64,000 nucleotides of DNA from Mesostigma viride (taxonomy: Eukaryota > Streptophyta > Mesostigmatophyceae > Mesostigmatales > Mesostigmataceae): positions 932,591 through 996,590 of the forward strand of contig RPFO01000103.1 of NCBI GenBank assembly GCA_009746045.1. Direction: 5' to 3'. Positions 18,328 through 27,776 of the stretch are shown in pieces (position 1 is the first letter of the stretch; each line of letters opens with the position of its first letter). Under the pieces are notes generated by a model. It was not told the DNA's origin. It worked only from the letters and a program-made list of their open reading frames with translations, and made no database searches. Position numbers and translations under genes: made by a program.

Positions 18328-19463
18328 AAAGAAAGGAGGGCTCTCAGCCGAGGACAAGGAACTGTCCCTCGTGCCTGATAACCACCTTATTGCCTCCCCT
18401 GCTATAGAATAATGCTTTCAAAACACACACTTTGCACAGTCTGATGATGAAGCCGCACATGCGGAGTTTATTGAGAAAGTTAATACAATTACAACACGTT
18501 GATAGTCTCAATATCGATGCACTCCATGCTCACGAGCCCGCAGTTAGGCAGCGCTCCATGACATGCTACCGGCCTTGCTCCCAAGGAAAGGGAGAAACAC
18601 GAAGGCCACTAACGAGAGACTCGAAGAGACTACACGCTGCGTGAGAGTCCTCTTCGACTATGAACCAAACCATTCGTCATGCCACACGCATGACACACGC
18701 CACACTTGTCAGTCCAGCCAGGAATGCCAAAACTATCTTGCTGCCTGAACCATGCGAATAGAAACCGCATTCCAGTTGCCGTCCTGGCTTTCTACCACAC
18801 ATGCCAACAAAAGCAGGAAGGCATCCCGACAAATCTAAATTGCTACCCTGTTGCCGATCTCATCTCCTAGAGGCTCCGGCATTTCTGTCCCTGGGAATGT
18901 CCGACATTGAGTCACGTCCAGCAAGGTCGAAGCATAATATCCTTCAGACAATCTGCACGCTCACACCTTGCGTGTGAGTGGCCCAGCAAACATTGCGTCT
19001 AATCGTTCCTTTCTAGAAGAAATCCCTTTTTAGGGCTGCCAGCGATTTCGCATTCATTCCAGCGATCTGGCTCCGCACCGCAAATTGTCCTTTTCCATTT
19101 TCTGTCCAGTCCTCATAACGTTGACCCGCTATTCTACACCACAAAGACACCTGGCCTGTCAATAGCCTCGGCGCTGTTGAAGTCCAGCAGTCCAGCTTCA
19201 GCTCCAGCTGTCCACTAACACGCGTATGATCCTCTCGACGCTGCACACTTGTGCTGCCGTCCGCTCAAGTCAGTGCTGCGCGCCCAGCTGTGCCTGGCCC
19301 GGCGCGCGTGCACGTACACTTTCGTCCGCTCTTATGCTGCAAGTGCTAGTGTCCCCCCCGGTCACTAGCCTTTGTCGAAAATGCGTAGAAAACAAATTCC
19401 TTGCGCACGTCACCGGTCTTGTGCATAGTGGGCGCCCGGATGACATAGCTCGCGTCCGTGACA
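18327..19463 (-). repeat. Split repeat A2 (internal copy of A1)
   Basis: This 1,137-bp segment matches 27776-28916 with about three substitutions and two small length differences. Short open frames inside it are present in both copies and are not regarded as genes. Confidence 0.93.
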
Positions 19464-19465
19464 GC

Positions 19466-19608
19466 TGTCGCGTCTGCGTGCCACAATCTCCGGCGCCACC
19501 ATGGCGGCTGGCCACTCAGCTTAATTTGGTAAAACCCAAATGAGCTGAGCTGATGTGCCTGCCTTAACTGCATGCCCTGTGGGGTGGGCGAGGACCTGTC
19601 CCATGATT
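19466..19608 (-). repeat. Split repeat B1, directly after a polypurine run
   Basis: Near-identical copy of B2. In element sense a run of seven G (plus-strand 19609-19615) abuts it, a good candidate polypurine tract. At its other end it meets A2 through the junction GCGACA-gc-TGTCAC, which is the two element termini joined end to end with two extra bases. Confidence 0.88.
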
Positions 19609-19634
19609 CCCCCCCTCGCTGGCGACCGGCCCCA

Positions 19635-22600
19635 TCACGAAGACAGCGATCGTACCAAGACAAGGGCAGCGGTGACCGCAGTCAAGCTGCGGGAGGTAAA
19701 CTGCGCAGCGGTGCACACTGGACAAAACCAATCCCCCTCCGGAATGCTGGTGACCACGGGCTGCAAGCACTGCATGTGCCAACCACAGTTACACTGATCA
19801 CACAATAACATGGACTCCGCCTGATCGACCCGGTGACAAACCTGACACTGGGCGTCCTTGACTCGGCGAGATGTGTGCGGTTGGAGGTCGTGGACCAAAT
19901 TGGGCAGTGAGCAGGGACTGAGATTGCTGAGGTTGTCTGTCGTACGGCTCCCGTCGGCGCCCTCCAAAATTGCCACTCCCGATGGTTTGATAGCCACAAT
20001 GCGCAAAATGGTGGGCCCCGCCTCCACATCCAAAGTGTGCTTCAGCTGAGTGCGCAGGAAAACATACTGCCCTGGCCTAAACCGCAGCTGGCGAGCCATG
20101 TATGCGCCCCCCCGGCGCTGAGCGTAACGCAGGGAGTCCCTGTGCTGAGCAATGAACAAGTTGTTCATCGCGATGGGCATGACCTTCTTAAAAGTCTCTG
20201 CCCTGGCCAGCACCTCAACCAAAAATTGCTGAGCGTTGTCGAAGGCCATGGGTTCGGGGTGCGCAACCTGTGCCTCCGTAGGCAAAAGAGGATTACGCCC
20301 GAACAGAAGGAAATACGGGGAGAAGGTAGCGAGAGACTCCTGGGGAGACATGCGATAACCCATGGCAATCCATGCCAACTCGCGATCCCACCTGGCCGAC
20401 TCCGGCACCTGCAGGCTCCACTTGCGCAGCGCCTGCTTGACGGTCTGCACCAATCTCTCAGCCAAACCATTGGCCTGAGGATGCTCCCGAGAAGTGCGAC
20501 GGTGATCAATAAGACATCCATCCAGCAACTCCTGGAACTCACCCCTGAACTCACCACCCTGGTCCGTGACTACCTCCGCGGGAGCCCCAAACCTGGTGAT
20601 GATGTCTGCAAAATGCTTCGCTGTGGTAGCGGCATGCTTGTCAGCAATGGGGATCAACTCAACCCATTTGCTAAAGCTCTCCACGCATACCATGACATAG
20701 AGGTTGCCGTCAGGGCTCTCCTGAAACGGCCCGCACAGATCGACGTGCCAGCGATAAAACAAGCCCTTGATGGGAAGCGACATCAGCTCCTTGGCACCAT
20801 GATCTGCGCTAAAGTTAGCCTTGGTTCGAGCACACGGGACACAGCTGGCCACTACCTGGGCCACTGTGTGTCGCATGTTATTCCACCAATAGCTGGTCCG
20901 TACGAGGCTGAGCGTGCGATTGCCACCCAAGTGACCATACCGCTCGTGGTACGCCTGCACTATAGCAACGCGCTTGTCAGGCGGTGGGACGACCACCCTA
21001 CGCTTGCCCAACAGCTTGTACAAAACCCCATCTTCCCAACCATAGGTTGCAGCCCTGTGCTGCACCCTGTTCAACTCCGTCGCCTTCTGAGCAGGAGTCC
21101 AATCGACTGGAGTAGGAGTCAAGACAGCACCCTGCACTTGCTCCAAAACTCGACCATCTAGCCAGATATCAGCGGTGTAGCAATCAGCAAGAGAGCTACG
21201 CGCTAAGAGAGCCTGCACAGCGATCAGCTGCTGCAGAGAAGGATCAATGTCAAAGGACAGAGACCTACCCTCTTCCATAGCGCACACAGCTTTGGATGGC
21301 GTGAATGGCGACGGCCGCACCGGGTCGTCGCTGATGCCGAAGTCCGCCACAGAGTACTCGACACTGCGCCACCACGCCTCCTCCTCATCGTCGGCCGCAT
21401 ACCCAGCAGCGTTCACAAAGACCACAGAACCCGACGAGCCCTCGGCACCCATGGCCCGGGCTCCAGTGTGGTCAACAGTGGTAGGCATGGCGTATCGGGA
21501 TAGCACATCGGCGTTGACATGGTCCTTGCCGGCCCGATGCACAATGGTCATGTGGTACTCCTGGATAATCATGGCCCATCGGGCGAGCTTACCCGTCAGG
21601 TTGGTGTTGGTCATTAGCCACTGAAGCGGCTGGTGGTCTGTCACCAGAGTAAACACGCGCCCAACTAAATACGGGCGAAAGTGCTTGATGGCCCACACCA
21701 CAGCCAGTGCCTCCCCCTCATAGGAAGAATACCGGCTCTCCGCTGGGTTGTTGCTGCGACTAGCATAAGCAATAACGTGCTCGCGCCCATCACCATCCTT
21801 TTGCGCCAAGACCGCACCCAGTCCTACCTTGGACCAGTCGGTATATAACACAAACGGCAAAGCATAGTCAGGGGCGCGCAGAATCGGGGCCGACGTGAGC
21901 TCCTGCTTGATTGTCTCGATGGCGCGTTGCTGTGCGGGACCCCACGCCCACACGCACCCCTTCTTGAGTAACTCGGTCAAGGGCTTCACCTTGCTGCTGA
22001 AGTTCTCAATGTAACCTCGGTAATAGCCAGCCAAACCCAAATACGCCCGCACCCCTGAGACATCCGTGGGTACGGCGGCCTGCACAATGGATTCGACCTT
22101 GGCGGCATCAGGCGTCCGGCCACCCGGCACAATCTGATGACCAAGGAATGAGAGGGTCCGCTGGGCGAACTTGCACTTCTCAGGGTGCAGCCGCATATTA
22201 TGCTCCTCGAGAGCCAAGCGAACCTGCTCCAAGTGCGCCAGGTGCTCCTCAAATGTCGCGCTAAAGACGATTACATCATCAATGTAACAAGCGGCGAAAG
22301 GAAGACCTGCAAGCACTTTGTCCATAGCTCGTTGGAAAACAGCACTAGCGTTGCGGTGCCCAAAGGGCATGCGCACCCACTCATACAAATTGCCGCCCCC
22401 CCAGAATGCAAGCTTCCGCTGATCCTCCGGCGCAACTGCGATCTGATGAAAGCCGCTACGCAGGTCCAGCGAGGACACAAACTTCACATGAGGAGATATC
22501 TTATCCAGGACATCATCCACACGTGGCATGGGGTAACGGTCCACGGGTGTGTGTGCATTCAGCAACCGCAGATCGGTGGCCATGCGCATACCCGTCCATG

Positions 22601-22754
22601 CCCCGGTGATAGCGTCCTTCTTGGGCGCAACGACAACGGCAGCGGCATAGCTGGAGGAAGATTGCCTGATGATACCGGCATCCTCTAACTCCTTGCATTG
22701 CTCGGCTACAAAATCCAACTCGGCCTGACTCAGGCGATGCTGGCGTCGGAACAA
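19635..22754 (-). CDS. Retroelement pol: RT, RNase H, DDE integrase, PHD finger
   Basis: A 1,039-residue frame. Residues ~25-200 are a Ty3/gypsy reverse transcriptase (LDLRSGFHQI, MPFGHRNA, catalytic YIDD near 157-160). About 290-410 is RNase H (VLYTDWSKVGLGAVLAQ; TDHQPLQW). The middle holds the integrase: an HHCC zinc region (YGHLGG ... CVPCAR) and a DDE core (WHVDLCGPF, VVTDQGGEF, EHPQANGLAERL). Residues ~971-1014 form a PHD-type zinc finger (CQVC ... LLCDQCNCGWHMQCL ... WFCPVC). That finger occupies the place where chromoviruses carry a chromodomain, so it may read histone tails and steer integration; this is inference. I see no tyrosine recombinase. The frame ends just before the candidate polypurine run. 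Confidence 0.93.
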   Translation of the reverse strand: MFRRQHRLSQAELDFVAEQCKELEDAGIIRQSSSSYAAAVVVAPKKDAITGAWTGMRMATDLRLLNAHTPVDRYPMPRVDDVLDKISPHVKFVSSLDLRSGFHQIAVAPEDQRKLAFWGGGNLYEWVRMPFGHRNASAVFQRAMDKVLAGLPFAACYIDDVIVFSATFEEHLAHLEQVRLALEEHNMRLHPEKCKFAQRTLSFLGHQIVPGGRTPDAAKVESIVQAAVPTDVSGVRAYLGLAGYYRGYIENFSSKVKPLTELLKKGCVWAWGPAQQRAIETIKQELTSAPILRAPDYALPFVLYTDWSKVGLGAVLAQKDGDGREHVIAYASRSNNPAESRYSSYEGEALAVVWAIKHFRPYLVGRVFTLVTDHQPLQWLMTNTNLTGKLARWAMIIQEYHMTIVHRAGKDHVNADVLSRYAMPTTVDHTGARAMGAEGSSGSVVFVNAAGYAADDEEEAWWRSVEYSVADFGISDDPVRPSPFTPSKAVCAMEEGRSLSFDIDPSLQQLIAVQALLARSSLADCYTADIWLDGRVLEQVQGAVLTPTPVDWTPAQKATELNRVQHRAATYGWEDGVLYKLLGKRRVVVPPPDKRVAIVQAYHERYGHLGGNRTLSLVRTSYWWNNMRHTVAQVVASCVPCARTKANFSADHGAKELMSLPIKGLFYRWHVDLCGPFQESPDGNLYVMVCVESFSKWVELIPIADKHAATTAKHFADIITRFGAPAEVVTDQGGEFRGEFQELLDGCLIDHRRTSREHPQANGLAERLVQTVKQALRKWSLQVPESARWDRELAWIAMGYRMSPQESLATFSPYFLLFGRNPLLPTEAQVAHPEPMAFDNAQQFLVEVLARAETFKKVMPIAMNNLFIAQHRDSLRYAQRRGGAYMARQLRFRPGQYVFLRTQLKHTLDVEAGPTILRIVAIKPSGVAILEGADGSRTTDNLSNLSPCSLPNLVHDLQPHTSRRVKDAQCQVCHRVDQAESMLLCDQCNCGWHMQCLQPVVTSIPEGDWFCPVCTAAQFTSRSLTAVTAALVLVRSLSS

Positions 22755-25672
22755 AGGGTGTCAGTGTCCAATGGAACACGCATGGTCCCACCATTGAAAC
22801 ACCCCAGTTCATCACTTGTGAAAGCGAAGGCCCCCCTTGCAGTGCCTAGCCACTTTAGCATGGCTGAGCGCTGCGCATCAGAAAGGTGTTCGCCAATAGC
22901 CCAGGGGTGCGTATCCGCGGGATCACCCACAGCTACCGCATGTGCCTCAAGATGCGGCGCCCTAGCCGCATCGTCGTGGAACAAGGAAAAGGCTGCCACG
23001 CCTGGTGTGACACCCACCGCCGGAGCCTCGCGTGCCGCACGGTGTATTACCCGATGCAGCGTGGGCTCGCCGGCCAGCACGGTGCTGGTCAGCAGGGCGG
23101 TCATGAGAATGATAGTCCACACCTGTCGCAGACGCCACCCCCATGCTGATGAAGTCCCCGTCGCTGCAGGGCGCTTCAGTTTGGCTGCGCGCGCCTCAAC
23201 CTGCTGAGGCGGATTGGCTGGGGACGCCCCCCCAGACTGGCGCACGGCAACCGATGCAAGCAGCACATACCCGACCTGCAACACCGACATAGCCTGGCCT
23301 ATCAAAGACCAGCGCTCACTCTCGAGCACGCCCGGCAGCGCCGAGGCCCCGACATGAAAACCCATGCTGGCCTCACGAAATTCTGCGGGTGGCTGCACCA
23401 ACAGACCGGTGGTAGTGTCCCAAACGAGACCCTTACCCCGATCACGGTATGCTGTCGACCCTTGGTAACTGACCAGGGTCGGCAGTGCACACATGGGGCT
23501 CCCGACCCGGTTGACGCGTGCATACGGTGGGCGATCCTCGCTATCCACCTTCTGCGTGACTAGGTGGGAAGGCAATGCTACCTCCGCAGACACACTCGGA
23601 TGCTGCCTTGCTACGGCCCCCAAGACCGCCTGCACATCGGTCGCACACGCCACGTTGGTCCAATAGGCACGCAAACGATGCGTGAGCCCACCCAGCCCTG
23701 CGTTGTCACACACGATGGGCTCCCCCAGGAGTGCCACGATTGTAGCCCAGTCCTCCCGCACCGCCTGATGTGGGCTGTCACCCGCCACAACGTTCTCAAA
23801 CAGATACGCAGGCGGATGGGGCTGACGCGACTGCAACAGTCCCACCACACGCAACAGTTCCCAGAACAGCGCGCTACGCGGATCGGCTAGCCCCCGCCCT
23901 TGCCCTGCCTGGCTCAGGCCCTGGCACTCCCAACCCGCAATTACCAAGTCGATGGCATGATGCCTGCGCAACAACTGCTGCACCTGCACCTCACCGATGG
24001 CTCGGATATCTTGAGGACATTCCCCAAACGGGTCACGCCATGCTGATGGCGGAAACTGCGCGGGATACTCTCGCGACAACACGCCACAGTGACTGAAGTA
24101 CACCTGACGCGCCTTGTGCGATGGCTCTACCGCGATGAGTTTACGGCACACGCCGCCTGCGGCCAAAAAGCCTGCAATGCCCCCTCCGATCCCCGCAAAC
24201 AGTTCCAACACTACCGCACCCTTGGCAAAATCAGGGGCCTGCGGTAAGATTGCAGCAGAAAAATTACCTTGGGCCTCCGAGACACCCGGTTGCAGCAAAG
24301 TGAGGCCATGGCTGGCCATCTGAGGAATGGTGATGACGGCTTCAGTTACCCGCTTGCGCATAGCCAGCTGCCGCGTGGACGTCACAGCATCCAGCGACCA
24401 CTGCGTGCGCATCTTGGCAATGCTCGCCGTTGGCTGGGGCAGCACCGTCCGATGCTTGTCCCACGCCGATGAGCCCGCCGCCCGTACCTCCACCATGCTG
24501 ACCTCCACCACGCCCGCAGCCGCGGAAGGGTTGAGGCGTGCAGCCCCGGCTGAAGAACTGAAGCATGAGACCGGCACGCTGGCCCGCTTCAGGCCAGCCC
24601 CATCCCAATCAGGGATGTAAGATGCCTCCTCCGCCCTATAGTCCACCTGAACCATGGCGCGAGCAAGGACATCCACCCCGAGTAGTGCGGAATATCCACA
24701 CTTGTTGACCACCAGCGCATACGCGGACACGGTGGTCATGCTAGAGGCGCGCAACGGATTGAAAATCACGTTGACTTTAACCGCCGTCATAGCGTACGGC
24801 TTACTAGCCGGACCCTGCCAACCTGACACAGACACGGGGCTTTCCACTAAGCCACCGTTCTCGTAGGTCAGGTTCAGCATGGTGGCCAAGTCCGTGCTGA
24901 TGACTAGCGGCTGAGCACCGCTATCAAGCTTGACTGCGCCAACCAACGGACATGTCACCATGTCGCTCCATACATCTCCACAGGCTCCAACTGCTTGGAA
25001 CGCCATGGACGGCTCACCATTGGGGTATGGAACCACCGTGGGAACCTGGGGGACTGCACTAGTGCGCTGCTGGCTACTTGTGCTGACCACTCCCGCTTGC
25101 ACCACGGGCACTGCGGCTTCTACCGGCTGGCGCCCGTAGGTGACGGACTCAGAATTGCGCAAGGTGCGCACATCATGCCCATCTGCGAACAACTGGATCT
25201 CGGACACAACCGACCCCAGCCACTCAACCCCCTTCTGCCCGAAGGTGTCGACCACCTGCCGTGCTGAAAACATGGGTACGTCCACAATGAACGGCATTGG
25301 GTACACAGGCGCCAATCGCCTACGCTGCTCCAGCCCAGCAGGGTTCGCATGCTCAAAAGCAGATTGCACCCCAGCCAGCGGCATGGAAAAGGACGCGGGC
25401 AACTGCCCGGCAGGCAACATGGGTGCCTGCTGAAAAGAAAGCGGGCTGCGTGCCTGCTTGCCTTTGGTAGCCTCCGCAGCGTTGATCTCGACGTCACCCG
25501 GCATGGGCGCCCAGAATGGGTCCTCCCGGTACACCGTCTCGAATTGGTTGGGGGGCGCCGTCGCCTCCTCACCATGCTTGATGGCAGCCACCTGGGCTTC
25601 CATCGAGTCGGTCTTGCCCGCCATCTCGGCGAAGTGGACCGTCTTGATGCCCGCGGCTGGACACTTGTTCAT
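22730..25672 (-). CDS. Retroelement ORF2: aspartic protease and cytosine-5 DNA methyltransferase
   Basis: A 980-residue frame. Residues ~241-345 form a retropepsin-like protease (VKLDSGAQP; later ALLGVDVL). Residues ~487-808 carry a C5-cytosine methyltransferase with motifs in order: I (LELFAGIGG), IV with the catalytic-cysteine loop (GWECQGLSQAG), VI (FENV), VIII (LGGLTHRLRAYW), a target-recognition stretch, IX-like (REASMGF) and X (IGQAMSVLQVGYV). The methyltransferase lies at about 23,240-24,212. The last ~60 residues resemble the region that precedes RT in gypsy polyproteins (LSDAQRSAMLKWLG ... FTSDELG). Methyltransferase-bearing retrotransposons have been described in dinoflagellates and in the charophyte Klebsormidium; this one may be another independent capture. 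A likely role is self-methylation of new copies, but that is inference. Confidence 0.9.
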   Translation of the reverse strand: MNKCPAAGIKTVHFAEMAGKTDSMEAQVAAIKHGEEATAPPNQFETVYREDPFWAPMPGDVEINAAEATKGKQARSPLSFQQAPMLPAGQLPASFSMPLAGVQSAFEHANPAGLEQRRRLAPVYPMPFIVDVPMFSARQVVDTFGQKGVEWLGSVVSEIQLFADGHDVRTLRNSESVTYGRQPVEAAVPVVQAGVVSTSSQQRTSAVPQVPTVVPYPNGEPSMAFQAVGACGDVWSDMVTCPLVGAVKLDSGAQPLVISTDLATMLNLTYENGGLVESPVSVSGWQGPASKPYAMTAVKVNVIFNPLRASSMTTVSAYALVVNKCGYSALLGVDVLARAMVQVDYRAEEASYIPDWDGAGLKRASVPVSCFSSSAGAARLNPSAAAGVVEVSMVEVRAAGSSAWDKHRTVLPQPTASIAKMRTQWSLDAVTSTRQLAMRKRVTEAVITIPQMASHGLTLLQPGVSEAQGNFSAAILPQAPDFAKGAVVLELFAGIGGGIAGFLAAGGVCRKLIAVEPSHKARQVYFSHCGVLSREYPAQFPPSAWRDPFGECPQDIRAIGEVQVQQLLRRHHAIDLVIAGWECQGLSQAGQGRGLADPRSALFWELLRVVGLLQSRQPHPPAYLFENVVAGDSPHQAVREDWATIVALLGEPIVCDNAGLGGLTHRLRAYWTNVACATDVQAVLGAVARQHPSVSAEVALPSHLVTQKVDSEDRPPYARVNRVGSPMCALPTLVSYQGSTAYRDRGKGLVWDTTTGLLVQPPAEFREASMGFHVGASALPGVLESERWSLIGQAMSVLQVGYVLLASVAVRQSGGASPANPPQQVEARAAKLKRPAATGTSSAWGWRLRQVWTIILMTALLTSTVLAGEPTLHRVIHRAAREAPAVGVTPGVAAFSLFHDDAARAPHLEAHAVAVGDPADTHPWAIGEHLSDAQRSAMLKWLGTARGAFAFTSDELGCFNGGTMRVPLDTDTLCSDASIA

Positions 25673-27507
25673 CAGGTGCCACTTCGTGTCTGCCCCATGC
25701 GGCTTCGTGCAGCGGCTTGGACACTCGCGACTAAGGTGCCCATCCTTGTCGCAAAGGAAGCAGCCCGATTTGCGCGCATCCGTCCTAGTACCCGTCTGTG
25801 AGGACGTGCCCCCCCAGCTCGCGTCGGGGCGGCAGCGTCTTTGTTGCCGCCAGCGGCGTTACCCTGGGTTGCATCATGCGATGAGGCGTTGCGAGACCCC
25901 CCTTGGTTCCTGCTAGCACCGTGGCCGCCTTGCGGGCGCGCTTGTCTTGTGGCAGACGACTCACCCGACTTGGCCTTGGTCAGCGCGTCGACCTTGGCCT
26001 GCAGCTCGGCCACCACCGTGCTTACCGAGATCCGGCCTTGCGCGTGTCGTCGCATCATGGCCCTGACCTCAATGCACAGTGACCGCAATCGCCACGGCTG
26101 GCCGTTGGGCGGCGTGGGCAGCTCCATCTCCTTGGAGCCTAGCGCTTGCAGCCATTTCTGACACGCCAGCTTTTCGGACCAGTCCTCCACTTCGCCGGCG
26201 AACTCCATGAGGCGCTCGTAAGATTGCTCCGGGGTTTCACCCTCGGCTATCTTGAAACTGCGCCACTCACGCTCTGCCTTGATGGTCTCCACCGGGTATT
26301 CCTGGCGAAGGAGGCCCCACAGTTCCTCGGCAGGGTCGACACCATACATGATGTTGTCATAGTCGGGCTGGCCACGCCCGTCGAAGCCGAACCACACGTC
26401 CGTGTGACGCGTGTACAGCGAGACCTCTCTCCACTGCTCCACCAGCCTAGCCACTCGCCTCAGCGTAAGGCCGTGAAAGAAAAAATGCATGTTGTTCATC
26501 ACAAACTCATGCATTACAGCGCCTTGCGTAGTCATGTATTGCAGATCAATCCATGACTTGTACGCGTTGTAGGCCTGCGCCAGCGTGGCCAGATTGCCGG
26601 TTGTGGAGAACTTCTCGCGCATGTCCACCCGTGGTAGGGTGGGCATCTTCGCGCCTTCCGGTATGAGGCGCACCCTTTGCGGGTACTGCACCCCATCGGC
26701 ATCCTCCGGCGGTCGCTGAGCTGCGCGTCCCTGCGCCAGCGTGCTTGGTCGTGCTGCCTCCCGTACTCGGAAAGCCAGCGGCGTGGTTATGTCCTCCATG
26801 GGCGGAATGCGCCCGATTGGCACACTTGACCACCGTGCAGTCGACCCGCCGGTCAGCGCCCCACCGCCTCGCCCAAACGGAATTGAGGCCCCGCCTGGCA
26901 GCATGCGTCCTGGTGCACCCCTGTGTGGGTCCATCGCGCGCGCCAGCCCTGCCCCGTTCTCCTCGTGCAATCCGTCTCGCGCTTGATCGAAAGGCAGGCG
27001 CCTGGGCGCCAGCGTATACTCGCCCCGTGGCTGACCATCCGCCTCACCAAGCAAGTCGTGTTGGGTTAGCGACCCAGCCAAAACCCCCGGTTCCATCGAA
27101 GCCCTTCCCGCCGCATTACCTGAGGTTGGCGGCTGGTCCCGCTCCCTCGGCTCCGCGGCAACACCACTGGGGCCCGGCATCGATGCCTGCCCGTCCCATG
27201 GTGTGGACTGCAGATGACGACCCTCTACGGCCACCAATCTGTCGGTCACTTCCCGCATCTGCAGCGCCAATTGCTGCTGCAACTGTTGCGACTGTTGCTG
27301 CATCTGCGCTTGCATCTGCGCGAACAGCGCCACCATACTCAGCGGCGCTTCTTGGTCGCGACTCTCACCCACTGCGGGTACGGCGGGAGGAATCCCGCCA
27401 TTCGACCCCGGAGCGGACGTGTCGGCATCTGCTCTATTTGCATCTGCCATGGCTCGAGTCTGCGCTCGCGTCAGTGGCATGCACCAGCTGACCGATGGGC
27501 AAAACAA
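25672..27507 (-). CDS. Retroelement gag
   Basis: A 611-residue frame at the 5' end of the element, 268 bp after repeat A1. It has a Gln/Met-rich probable coiled coil near residues 60-95, a long Pro/Gly-rich linker, and a helical capsid-like region near 345-470 (LVEQWREVSLY; LLRQEYPVETIKAEREWRSF; ETPEQSYERLMEF), as in Ty3/gypsy Gag. A CCHC zinc knuckle is encoded near the gag/ORF2 boundary. Position and composition make the gag call firm even without a close relative. Confidence 0.82.
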   Translation of the reverse strand: MFCPSVSWCMPLTRAQTRAMADANRADADTSAPGSNGGIPPAVPAVGESRDQEAPLSMVALFAQMQAQMQQQSQQLQQQLALQMREVTDRLVAVEGRHLQSTPWDGQASMPGPSGVAAEPRERDQPPTSGNAAGRASMEPGVLAGSLTQHDLLGEADGQPRGEYTLAPRRLPFDQARDGLHEENGAGLARAMDPHRGAPGRMLPGGASIPFGRGGGALTGGSTARWSSVPIGRIPPMEDITTPLAFRVREAARPSTLAQGRAAQRPPEDADGVQYPQRVRLIPEGAKMPTLPRVDMREKFSTTGNLATLAQAYNAYKSWIDLQYMTTQGAVMHEFVMNNMHFFFHGLTLRRVARLVEQWREVSLYTRHTDVWFGFDGRGQPDYDNIMYGVDPAEELWGLLRQEYPVETIKAEREWRSFKIAEGETPEQSYERLMEFAGEVEDWSEKLACQKWLQALGSKEMELPTPPNGQPWRLRSLCIEVRAMMRRHAQGRISVSTVVAELQAKVDALTKAKSGESSATRQARPQGGHGASRNQGGSRNASSHDATQGNAAGGNKDAAAPTRAGGARPHRRVLGRMRANRAASFATRMGTLVASVQAAARSRMGQTRSGT

Positions 27508-27761
27508 GAACCAACAAGCCTAGGTTTCGCTGAGAAGAAGCAACAACCAAAGGCTTTATAACAGGTGTCAAGGATAACGACTCGACTAGCCTGCCAGAAA
27601 AAGACAAGAGCCAGCAAATTCTGGCTAGTTCTATTTTCTTAAAATCTGTCTCAAGACACTTCCTTTACAAACTGTCAGCCAGGCCGTTCCCTGTACTGCT
27701 GATGGTTGCTAAACACTAAAGCCAACGTCTTGGCTTCGAACAGAAGGAAGCAGACTACCGG

Positions 27762-27776
27762 GTAGTCTCTTCGAGT
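27762..27776 (-). promoter_or_regulatory. Candidate self-complementary primer-binding site
   Basis: Directly inside A1 the element strand reads ACTCGAAGAGACTAC. Its exact 15-base complement GTAGTCTCTTCGAGT occurs on the same strand within the A repeats (28068-28082 and 18619-18633). No tRNA-type TGG... site is seen next to A1. A 15-bp match between the leader edge and an upstream RNA segment is what Tf1-type self-primed elements use. Function is inferred. Confidence 0.55.

Noticed and set aside
18432-18748. Short open frames repeated at 18.4 and 27.9 kb
   Set aside because: They lie inside the A repeats of the retroelement, have no recognisable motif, and are duplicated only because the repeats are.
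20037-21161. 374-codon plus-strand frame inside the retroelement
   Set aside because: Antisense shadow of the RT-integrase frame, whose motifs are unmistakable on the minus strand.
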